Assembly (NCBI RefSeq): GCF_044596045.1
Contig: NZ_CP138995.1
Coordinates: 1,798,001-1,862,000 of the forward strand
DNA length: 64,000 nt
Source: Flagellimonas sp947499585
GTDB lineage: Bacteria > Bacteroidota > Bacteroidia > Flavobacteriales > Flavobacteriaceae
Direction: 5' to 3'
Below the pieces are notes generated by a model. That model ran no database searches. It was not told the DNA's origin and was given only the letters and a program-made list of their open reading frames with translations. Shown here piece after piece: positions 7,474 through 14,997 of the stretch. The position numbers and the translations under genes are program-made. Within the stretch, counting starts at the first letter, position 1. Every line of letters starts with the position of its first letter.

Positions 7474-9255
7474 CTAACTTTTTTCTTTGATCCAATTATT
7501 TATTTTATCCTCGAGCAATGCCAGTGGCACACATCCCGTTTCTAAAACTTGATTGTGAAACTGACGAACGTCAAAATTATCTCCTAAAGCGATTTTGGCT
7601 TTTTCGCGCAATTCCATGATTTTTAACTGTCCTATTTTATACGATAATGCTTGTCCAGGGTTGGCCATATATCGCTCAATTTCAGAAACAATACTTGCCT
7701 CGGATTCTGCCTCATTGTCCAACGAATATTGAATGGCTTGCTCACGCGTCCAGCCTTTGGAATGAAGACCTGTATCAACCACAAGGCGCACGGCTCTGTG
7801 CATTTCGGCTCCAAGCATTCCAAAAAGTTGATATGGATCCGTATAAAGACCTAATTCAGTTCCCAAAGATTCGCTATAAAGTGCCCATCCTTCTCCGTAT
7901 CCGCTATACCAAAGTGTTTTTCTAAACTGTGGCAATACATCACTTTCCTGCGTCAATGATATTTGATAATGATGCCCGGGAATAGCTTCATGCAGAAACA
8001 AAGATTCATCGGAGTACACATTGTATTTTGTTACTTCTGGAATAGGGGTATAGAAAATACCTGGACGTGTACCGTCCAATGAGCCTGGATTATATTCTGC
8101 ACTTGCAGATTTTTCCCTAAACGCTTCCGTGCGGCGAACTTCAAAAGGAGTTTTAGGTTTTACATCAAATAGTTTTTCTATTTGTGGTTTCATGCGGTCA
8201 TGGATAGCATTGAAGTTGTCAATTACCTCTTGTGGGTCGTTATAGGGCATTAGCTCCTTATTACTACGGACAAAATCAAAGAAAGCTTTTAAATCTCCTT
8301 CAAAACCTACTTGCTCCTTAATCTCTTCCATTTGAGACCGTATTCTGGCTACTTCACTCAAGCCCAAATCATGAATTTCTGCAGCGGTCATGTTGGTAGT
8401 GGTATATTTTTTTATTTGATGCACATAATAAGCATCTCCATTGGGTTCTCCTTGAATTCCACTGGATTCACGACCTGCTTGCGAATACTCATCATTCATG
8501 AAATCGTGTAATTTTTGATAAGCAGGAATCACTTTGTCGTTCACCATATTTTGATATGCTTCGGTCAAAGCAGATTTTTCATCTTCAGTAAAACTATCTG
8601 GCAAATTTTTTATGGGCTGATAAAAAAGGTGTTTGTCCAAATCCTTAGCGGTAAGAGATTGTAATTGGGGTAGCACTTTTTTGATCAATGTTTTTGGGAG
8701 TACATGACCTTTGGTCATCCCTTCTCTCATTCTTTCTTCGGCGCTGGACATCCATTCTAAATATCCATCTACCCTTTTCATCCATTTTTGATAATCTTCA
8801 ACCGTGTTAAAAGGTTGTGCACTGGAACCACTGGCCAATTGCCCCATGAATAGGTTAGGAGACCACATTTGATCAATTGGGGTGAGGTTGGCGTTGAAAT
8901 TAAATTCACCTAGGTTTATATCACATTCCCATGCTAAAATAGCCTTGCTCATCTGTTCACTTTCTGTAAGACTTTCATCTGGAAAAGAAGCTAATTTATT
9001 TTTATAGTTTTCAAAATGAGCCTTTGCTTTGGTGGTAAACTCATCCGAGAGCGGATTTGCAAACACATCATCATAACGATGATCGCCAGCCATGGTAGCG
9101 TTTAAAGGATTTAGCTTTAACCCACCTTCGTAATAGTCGTCCAATAGGGTTGCAAAATCTTTACTAAGGTTAGGGGAGTCTTCTTTTTTGGGTTGCTGTT
9201 TGCAGGAGTGCAAGACAGTAATTGCAATGATTAGAATTGTTATTTTTTTCAACAT
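7474..9255 (-). CDS. DUF885-family metallopeptidase-like lipoprotein
   Basis: A 593-aa secreted protein of the DUF885 family, which is widely treated as a putative zinc carboxypeptidase. The N-terminus is a lipoprotein signal (hydrophobic stretch ending LHSC, C18), so it should be anchored in the envelope. The family hallmark HEAIPGHH spans 422-429, resembling an HExxH zinc site with extra histidines. Further family stretches include NPGSLDGTRPG, GYGEGWALY and the C-terminal ALSYKIG. Biochemical activity is not established for this protein; peptidase is inferred. It is monocistronic with its own terminator. Confidence 0.85.
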   Translation of the reverse strand: MLKKITILIIAITVLHSCKQQPKKEDSPNLSKDFATLLDDYYEGGLKLNPLNATMAGDHRYDDVFANPLSDEFTTKAKAHFENYKNKLASFPDESLTESEQMSKAILAWECDINLGEFNFNANLTPIDQMWSPNLFMGQLASGSSAQPFNTVEDYQKWMKRVDGYLEWMSSAEERMREGMTKGHVLPKTLIKKVLPQLQSLTAKDLDKHLFYQPIKNLPDSFTEDEKSALTEAYQNMVNDKVIPAYQKLHDFMNDEYSQAGRESSGIQGEPNGDAYYVHQIKKYTTTNMTAAEIHDLGLSEVARIRSQMEEIKEQVGFEGDLKAFFDFVRSNKELMPYNDPQEVIDNFNAIHDRMKPQIEKLFDVKPKTPFEVRRTEAFREKSASAEYNPGSLDGTRPGIFYTPIPEVTKYNVYSDESLFLHEAIPGHHYQISLTQESDVLPQFRKTLWYSGYGEGWALYSESLGTELGLYTDPYQLFGMLGAEMHRAVRLVVDTGLHSKGWTREQAIQYSLDNEAESEASIVSEIERYMANPGQALSYKIGQLKIMELREKAKIALGDNFDVRQFHNQVLETGCVPLALLEDKINNWIKEKS

Positions 9256-9563
9256 TTTGAGTTTGATTTGTTAGAAAAACGTAAAATAGGCATATCAAAC
9301 AAAATGTAAACGTATAAAGTTGCTAAAGTTTTCTAAAAAAGAGTCCAGCCAAGATGGAATTTTGAAATGAAATTCTGCCATTAATTTTCGATTTATTCCT
9401 CGCAGGTTGAAGTGTTTTCAAATAGTATAGCCAATAAAATCTGTTGAGAAGTCTTCCCTCAACAGAACTCTAAGTACACTCATCCAAAGACGAATCAGAC
9501 TCAATGCTGATTTTTTGAGCAGATTGTGTTGTCTAGTTTCAGCAAAAATTAAATTTTCTAAAG
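9256..9563. other. Intergenic region between divergent genes, with one hairpin
   Basis: Shared upstream region of the DUF885 gene (minus) and the toroid-fold gene (plus). The only structure noticed is a perfect 9-bp stem, TCTGTTGAG at 9440-9448 with CTCAACAGA at 9458-9466, loop 9 nt, with no T tract. It may be an operator or RNA element of the downstream plus-strand gene. No ORF with coding character was seen. Confidence 0.4.
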
Positions 9564-10865
9564 ATGAAGACAAAATTGAAATTTCTATTAGGACCTACCT
9601 TGGCGTTGGTGGGGATGGTGTTTTATATTGCATTAACAGCTTCTAAGCCAAAAAGAACTTTACAGCCCGAGAAGGGTTGCGTATTCATGACTGTGATGGG
9701 TGAACAATCGTCTGAAGGTTTTAACCGTTACAAGTCTGATGAGAATCTACAATTGGCAGTACGAGATGGACTTCAGTGGTTGGCTACAGCTCAATTACCC
9801 AATGGGGGTTATGGGGCGGGTAGTCATTCGGCACAACATATTAGAGATCCACATGCAGTAAATGCCGATCCAGCTACTACGGCAATGGTTGGCATGGCCT
9901 TATTAAGGAGCGGTACGACTTTAAAAACAGGTATTCACGCTGAAAACCTTAAAAATGCACTAGACTATATGCTAAAAACCATTGAGCATGTGGATAATGA
10001 CAGTCCTTATATCACCCAAATTAGAAATACTCAGATACAAACAAAACTTGGTGAAAACATTGATGCCGTTCTAGCTGCACAGTTTCTTTCTAATGTTCTT
10101 GATAGAAATCTATCTGGTATGGATAGAAAAAGGATTGTACGTTGCTTGGATATATGTATTGCACATATTCAGGATGGCACGGATGAAGATGGAAAGCAAA
10201 AAGGTGCCGGTTGGGCTGGTGTTTTGCAGAGTGGAATGGCCAATAGTGCTTTAGAATCTGCCCAAACGGTGGGGGCTTCAATCGATAAGGAAGTTTTGGA
10301 AAGATCAAGAAAATATCAAAAAGATAATTATAATGAAGAAGATGGTTCGGTTAAAACGGATGATGGAGCAGGAATTATGCTTTACTCCGTAAGTGGAAGT
10401 GTAAGGGCAAGTGCTAAAGAAGCAAGGAAAGCTAAGGCTGATATTAACAAAGCCAAGGCAGAGGGCAAGATAGCGGCCGATGCCGAAGTAAATGCGGAAA
10501 CTTTGGAAGAAATAGGATATGTGAGTGGTGAAGCTCAGAAATATGGGGCAGCATACAAAGTCTATGAATCTGCTAAGAAAACTGCACAGAAAGATGAAGT
10601 GTTGGACGGTTTTGGGAATAATGGAGGAGAAGAATTTTTGAGTTACCTACAAACGGGTGAGTCTTTATTGGTGGGTAAAGATGACGATTGGAAAAAATGG
10701 TATGATGACATGAGCGGACGTATTTTAAAAATTCAAAATAAAGATGGTAGTTGGAACGGACATCATTGCATTACCAGTCCGGTTTTCTGTACTGCTACAA
10801 GCCTACTTTTATTAACCGTGGAGGAAGACATTGCCTTTTTACAAAAAATTGGAGCAGAAGATTAA
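9564..10865 (+). CDS. Prenyltransferase/squalene-oxidase-repeat (alpha/alpha-toroid) protein, function unknown
   Basis: A 433-aa protein with one N-terminal membrane segment (residues ~7-27) that could be a signal anchor. It then shows repeats of the terpenoid-cyclase/prenyltransferase toroid: LQWLATAQLPNGGYG near 72-86 and a second QW-like LKIQNKDGSW near the C-terminus, followed by TATSLLLLTV. The catalytic DxDD motif of squalene cyclases is not evident, so an enzyme role in terpene chemistry is doubtful. A highly charged Ala/Lys-rich helical stretch, about residues 283-315, interrupts the fold. The gene is alone, flanked by a divergent peptidase and a terminator. Function is unknown. Confidence 0.65.
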   Translation: MKTKLKFLLGPTLALVGMVFYIALTASKPKRTLQPEKGCVFMTVMGEQSSEGFNRYKSDENLQLAVRDGLQWLATAQLPNGGYGAGSHSAQHIRDPHAVNADPATTAMVGMALLRSGTTLKTGIHAENLKNALDYMLKTIEHVDNDSPYITQIRNTQIQTKLGENIDAVLAAQFLSNVLDRNLSGMDRKRIVRCLDICIAHIQDGTDEDGKQKGAGWAGVLQSGMANSALESAQTVGASIDKEVLERSRKYQKDNYNEEDGSVKTDDGAGIMLYSVSGSVRASAKEARKAKADINKAKAEGKIAADAEVNAETLEEIGYVSGEAQKYGAAYKVYESAKKTAQKDEVLDGFGNNGGEEFLSYLQTGESLLVGKDDDWKKWYDDMSGRILKIQNKDGSWNGHHCITSPVFCTATSLLLLTVEEDIAFLQKIGAED

Positions 10866-10886
10866 AAAAACAACTTTATAAATGTA

Positions 10887-10918
10887 AACAACCCGGTCCA
10901 TGACCGGGTTGTTTTTTT
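10887..10918. terminator. Strong bidirectional intrinsic terminator
   Basis: A perfect 12-bp stem (arms 10887-10898 and 10902-10913, core ACCCGGTC/GACCGGGT) with a 3-nt loop and seven Ts lies between two convergent genes. Confidence 0.9.
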
Positions 10919-10921
10919 GAG

Positions 10922-12256
10922 CTACTTTTCAGACTTATTCATCATTTGCTTGGCAAGATCTGCCCCAATTAAGGATTCTAAAAGGGTGTTGTCTGACTTT
11001 TTATCAGAACCACCTTCTATAAATATCTCAGGTAATCGTAGTTCTTTTAACTCACGAGCTACGCCTACTGAAGTTTTATAGTCCCACTCGGCACGCTCTT
11101 GTGGGGTTAGTCCAGCAGTTACCAATTTTGCATTCTGATATGATTCTGCATCTGCGGCTACTTTTTTGCTCAGTGCCTTGAACTTCTCTACCTCAAACTG
11201 CTTTTTTTCCTTAACAAGGTTGAATTCTGCAACTTTGGCCTCAGTTTCTGCTGCAATGGTCTTCTGTATCTGTTCTTTTTCTAAACGAGCTCTTTCTGTA
11301 GCTTTATCTGCTTCACCACGTGCTTTTTCTTTTTGCGCTCGGTAGAACTCTCTTTCGGCTTGCTGCTTTTCTAACTGGGTCTGAGCCACTTCTTCCTTCT
11401 GTAATTGCAATCTATTATCAAAAGTTGCTTCCCAGTCAATTTCAGTTACTACAGCTTGTATCACAGTTAGCCCATAAGCTTTAAGTGAGTTCCCTTTTTC
11501 ACGAACAGGTTCACCATTTCTAATTTGAATGCGAAACCTTTTATGTTTGGTGTCTTTATTTACTATGGTCCTAACAGTACTGCTATCGCCAATAATTTCC
11601 CTGGTTTGATTATCTGCGTACTCTTCCAGTACGTACATTCCATTCTCTAACTGATCTTTAAAATAACGGTCAAAATCTGATGCCTGACCAGAGATGTAAT
11701 CTTGTGCATCCATAAGTTTGCACGTGTTTTTGATAGACTGGTCAATATTGGGGATAATTCTGGACCGAATCATATTCCTCTCGGTTTTGTTACGATCTGC
11801 AACGGATAAAAACTGTCCTTCATCCTCTGTATTAATACTGATAACAACCGAAGTTGCAATTCTAGCCTTAACCGCATCACTAAAGGCCCAGTATTTGGCT
11901 TCATCCACATTGGCATATTCGCTTTGCTCGCCTAAACCATGTTCTTGGCTGGGGATTACATATTTAATGGGCAATTCAAATTGAATAGGGATTAATCTAC
12001 CCCACATTTTAGTATGTATACCTTGTCTAAATACTGCTTTCTGCCCGCCCCATGGATATTGCACCGCATAAGCGGTACCAGGTTCTGCATAAAAGAAGGT
12101 TCCGGTAACAATACTCAGCACAATTCCAATGCCTATTATCTGAACACTTCGCTTTGGAGAGAACCATTGCAGTAACTTGGCATTTTTAAAAAGTGGTTTT
12201 GTAACCAGTGTAACAATTCCTAATAGTATAATCAGTATTCCAAATAAAGTAATCAT
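10922..12256 (-). CDS. SPFH/band-7 (prohibitin-like) membrane protein
   Basis: A 444-aa membrane scaffold-type protein. Two hydrophobic segments lie at residues ~1-20 and ~38-58, followed by an SPFH/band-7 domain (about 60-270) beginning EPGTAYAVQYPWGG and containing VVISINTEDEGQF. A long Glu/Lys/Gln-rich coiled coil follows (about 275-380, with KQQAEREFYRAQKEKARGEA). The C-terminal part, ending with QMMNKSEK, contains LTPQERAEWDYKT. SPFH proteins oligomerise and organise membrane microdomains or regulate proteases; a specific partner cannot be named here. A 21-codon hydrophobic ORF sits directly upstream on the same strand. Confidence 0.85.
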   Translation of the reverse strand: MITLFGILIILLGIVTLVTKPLFKNAKLLQWFSPKRSVQIIGIGIVLSIVTGTFFYAEPGTAYAVQYPWGGQKAVFRQGIHTKMWGRLIPIQFELPIKYVIPSQEHGLGEQSEYANVDEAKYWAFSDAVKARIATSVVISINTEDEGQFLSVADRNKTERNMIRSRIIPNIDQSIKNTCKLMDAQDYISGQASDFDRYFKDQLENGMYVLEEYADNQTREIIGDSSTVRTIVNKDTKHKRFRIQIRNGEPVREKGNSLKAYGLTVIQAVVTEIDWEATFDNRLQLQKEEVAQTQLEKQQAEREFYRAQKEKARGEADKATERARLEKEQIQKTIAAETEAKVAEFNLVKEKKQFEVEKFKALSKKVAADAESYQNAKLVTAGLTPQERAEWDYKTSVGVARELKELRLPEIFIEGGSDKKSDNTLLESLIGADLAKQMMNKSEK

Positions 12257-12274
12257 AGTGATTGGTTTTAAGGG

Positions 12275-12340
12275 TTAGACAAAAATGAAAGCGATGAGTT
12301 GTATGAGCAACATCACCAAAAACTTAGCTATTGTAATCAT
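12275..12340 (-). CDS. Possible 21-aa hydrophobic peptide upstream of the SPFH gene
   Basis: A minus-strand ATG at 12340 opens 21 codons of almost wholly hydrophobic residues (MITIAKFLVMLL... ending AFIFV), stopping 18 nt before the SPFH start. Both ATGs are preceded at similar distance by the same CCCTTAAAA element (minus strand), which suggests shared translation or expression signals. It could be a small membrane partner or leader peptide of the SPFH gene, or chance. Confidence 0.35.
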   Translation of the reverse strand: MITIAKFLVMLLIQLIAFIFV

Positions 12341-12782
12341 TGTATTTGTTGATTTTAAGGGTTGAAAAAACTACTGTTAACCGGTTACGTTATTTAATAT
12401 AAAATGAGAATAATCATGTTTCCAAATTTTTGAAAGGAAATCAATACAATTGAATACAAGATTGTAGGTTTAAAAATGAAATAGCATTTAAAATTTACGT
12501 GACTTCCTTGTAAAAAGTATTAAATTGAAATATAAAATGATAATTTTTATTCTAGAGTGTAATAATTGTAGGGGTGTTTTAATCAAGTTTTTAAAAACCA
12601 AGGGGCCTTTCGTTTAAAAAAGTATTGATTTTGATGATTTCATTTCCGAGCATGAGGAAGAGATGGTATTTTTTAAAGAAGTTTTTTAAGAAGAATTTAA
12701 GTGATTTTTGACGCATAATTTTTTCCCCTTCAAACGTATGTGCGAATAAATCTTCATCTATATTTACAGCAAATTTTTATCG
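12341..12782. other. AT-rich intergenic region without a supportable gene
   Basis: About 440 nt separate the SPFH promoter side from the antiporter start. Two ORFs of 25-26 codons on the plus strand (near 12537 and 12633) lack good context. A short acidic frame around 12627-12690 looks protein-like but has no usable start. No strong hairpin was seen. Confidence 0.4.
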
Positions 12783-13721
12783 TTGGGAAATCTACTTTTT
12801 ATTATTCTGGGTCTTGTACTCCTCATCATAGGAGGAAATTGGTTGTTAAAGGCTGCGGTAGCCTTATCACTGAGATTGGCAATTCCAAAAATAATTATAG
12901 GAATGACAGTGGTTTCCTTTGCTACTTCTGCACCTGAACTTATTGTAAGTATAAAGGCTGCTCTGGATGGTTTTCCTGATTTGGCTCTTGGGAATGTAGT
13001 AGGGTCTAATATTGCAAATTTAGGCTTGGTATTGGCTATCACCGTTTTATTGGGGAGTATAGATGTTCGAAAAAGTTTTTATACTACAGATTGGCCGGTA
13101 ATGATGGTTGCTTCATTGCTTTTTGTAGGCTTCATTTATTTTGATGGAGTACTACAGCAGTATGAAGGTGTTATCATGGTGGTTTTTTTGTTTTTGTTTC
13201 TTATTTATCTGCTCAGATTTCAGAAAACGGCAGTTGTGGATGAAATGCCAGAGGATGACATTCCCTTACCATTATATAAAATTGTGATGTTCTTGGGGAT
13301 AGGAGGCACAGCACTTTGGGGAGGTTCAGAGTTATTGATTGATGGTGCTGTGGGAATGGCCTCTACCTTTGGAGTTAGTGATAGGATCATTGGAATAACC
13401 ATTGTTTCTATAGGTACAAGTATTCCAGAATTGGCAGCATCTATCATCGCAATTTTGAAAAAGGAAAAAGCTATTTCTCTAGGGAATTTAATTGGCTCCA
13501 ATATTTTTAATCTTTTAGCGGTTCTTGGAATTACATCAATAATTACCCCTATAACAGTTGTTGATCAAGGTTTGCTTTCCAATGATATTTTCTGGATGTT
13601 GGGAATTTCCTTTCTAATACTGCCCTTGGTGTTCTTCCCAAAAGGATTGCGATTGGGATGGAGAGATGGCTTGGTGTTGATAATTTTCTATATCGTTTTT
13701 GTTTATCTGACCATAAAATAA
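12783..13721 (+). CDS. Calcium/sodium antiporter (CaCA family, YrbG type)
   Basis: A 312-aa inner-membrane cation antiporter with ten predicted helices in two inverted halves. Each half carries the alpha-repeat: GMTVVSFATSAPELIVSI with GNVVGSNIANLGLVLAI in the first, and GITIVSIGTSIPELAASI with GNLIGSNIFNLLAVLGI in the second. The Glu in APEL and PEL and the Asn/Ser residues are the ion ligands known for this family. The start is a TTG at 12783; no in-frame ATG lies upstream. It probably extrudes Ca2+ in exchange for Na+; the cation is inferred from family. Confidence 0.93.
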   Translation: MGNLLFIILGLVLLIIGGNWLLKAAVALSLRLAIPKIIIGMTVVSFATSAPELIVSIKAALDGFPDLALGNVVGSNIANLGLVLAITVLLGSIDVRKSFYTTDWPVMMVASLLFVGFIYFDGVLQQYEGVIMVVFLFLFLIYLLRFQKTAVVDEMPEDDIPLPLYKIVMFLGIGGTALWGGSELLIDGAVGMASTFGVSDRIIGITIVSIGTSIPELAASIIAILKKEKAISLGNLIGSNIFNLLAVLGITSIITPITVVDQGLLSNDIFWMLGISFLILPLVFFPKGLRLGWRDGLVLIIFYIVFVYLTIK

Positions 13722-13747
13722 AAACCGCCCCAATAGGGACGGCTTTT
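13721..13747. terminator. Imperfect intrinsic terminator between antiporter and GSII
   Basis: AAAACCGCCCC-AATA-GGGACGGCTTTT folds into a stem with one bulge and one mismatch at the junction of two convergent genes, with A and T tracts on both sides. Confidence 0.7.
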
Positions 13748-13775
13748 AAACTATAATCAACAATTAATTTATAAA

Positions 13776-14786
13776 TTATACATCAGCAGACTTTACAGTC
13801 TTAATGATTCTACCTGCAATTTTGTATGGATCACCGTTAGAAGCGGGTCTTCTGTCTTCTAACCATCCTTTCCATCCTTTTTCTACAGTAATGATAGGAA
13901 TTCTAATTGATGCGCCCCTGTCTGAAACGCCATATGAGAAATCGGATACGTGAGCAGTTTCATGTAATCCAGTTAAACGCTCGTCATTAAATTCTCCATA
14001 AACATCAATATGTTCAGAGGTAACAGGTCTAAATGCTTCACATATTTTTTCATATATCTCTTGAGAACCACAAGTTCTTAAAGTTGTATTCGAGAAGTTT
14101 GCGTGCATTCCGGACCCATTCCAATCCCCTTTCACAGGTTTGGGGTGGTATTCAATATAATAACCGTGTTTTTCAGTTAATCTATCTAATAAGTATCGAG
14201 CAACCCAAATCTCATCACCCGCTTTTTTGGCTCCTTTGGCAAATAATTGAAACTCCCATTGGCCAGGTGCAACTTCCTGATTGATACCTTCAAAGTTTAA
14301 TCCAGCTTCTATGCAAAGATCTGCATGCTCTTCAACAAGATCTCTACCCCAAGTGTATCTACCTCCCACGGAGCAGTAGTATTTACCTTGCGGCCCAGGG
14401 AATCCACCACGTGGAAAACCTAAAGGTAAATCGGTTTTTGTGTCCATTAAGAAGTACTCTTGCTCAAACCCAAACCAGAAATCATCATCATCATCATCAA
14501 TTTTAGCTCTTGCATTGGAAGGATGCGGTGTTCCATCAGCACTTAAAACTTCTGCCATTATCAACCAGCCATTTTTTCTTACCGGATCAGGAAAAATAGC
14601 AACAGGTTTTAATAAACAATCGGAAGAACCTCCTGATGCTTGTTCAGTTGATGAGCCGTCAAAAGACCAAATTGGACAGTCTTCTAATTTTCCACTAAAG
14701 TCGTTTTCAACTTTGGTTTTGCTCCTCATGTTTTGAGTTGGTTCGTGACCATCTAACCAGATGTATTCTAATTTTGATTTACTCAT
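13776..14786 (-). CDS. Glutamine synthetase type II (eukaryote-like)
   Basis: Makes glutamine from glutamate, ammonia and ATP. The 336-aa length and sequence match GSII, the type typical of eukaryotes: LEYIWLDGHEPTQNMRSKT at the start, PIWSFDGSST, GFEQEYFLMD with metal-binding glutamates, NFEGINQEVAPGQWEFQ, and NGSGMHANFS with the catalytic region. A run of six aspartates (DDDDDD) precedes FWFGFEQEY. It has a TAAATTTG promoter box upstream and is divergent from a second glutamine synthetase. GSII is known in many Flavobacteriia, so recent transfer need not be invoked. Confidence 0.95.
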   Translation of the reverse strand: MSKSKLEYIWLDGHEPTQNMRSKTKVENDFSGKLEDCPIWSFDGSSTEQASGGSSDCLLKPVAIFPDPVRKNGWLIMAEVLSADGTPHPSNARAKIDDDDDDFWFGFEQEYFLMDTKTDLPLGFPRGGFPGPQGKYYCSVGGRYTWGRDLVEEHADLCIEAGLNFEGINQEVAPGQWEFQLFAKGAKKAGDEIWVARYLLDRLTEKHGYYIEYHPKPVKGDWNGSGMHANFSNTTLRTCGSQEIYEKICEAFRPVTSEHIDVYGEFNDERLTGLHETAHVSDFSYGVSDRGASIRIPIITVEKGWKGWLEDRRPASNGDPYKIAGRIIKTVKSADV

Positions 14787-14808
14787 AATTACGGTAGTTA
14801 TTTGTTCT

Positions 14809-14816
14809 CAAATTTA
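14809..14816 (-). promoter_or_regulatory. -7 promoter box of the GSII gene
   Basis: TAAATTTG on the minus strand matches TAnnTTTG and lies 22 nt before the GSII start codon. No convincing -33 element at ideal spacing. Confidence 0.5.
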
Positions 14817-14969
14817 CGATTGACAAAAATATATTTTTCATTTGATAATATCCATTTTAAAGGGTTAAAATAACAAACAAGTTGTAATAATTTAATTTAC
14901 CCCTAAATTATACAGGGTTAAATGAAAAAAAAGTAATTTTTGAAGCATATATTATTAAATTCTTAATTG

Positions 14970-14977
14970 TAATTTTG
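14970..14977 (+). promoter_or_regulatory. -7 promoter box of the GSIII gene
   Basis: TAATTTTG matches TAnnTTTG and lies 20 nt before the GSIII ATG in an extremely AT-rich leader. Confidence 0.5.
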
Positions 14978-14997
14978 TAATCTAAATGTATTAAACA

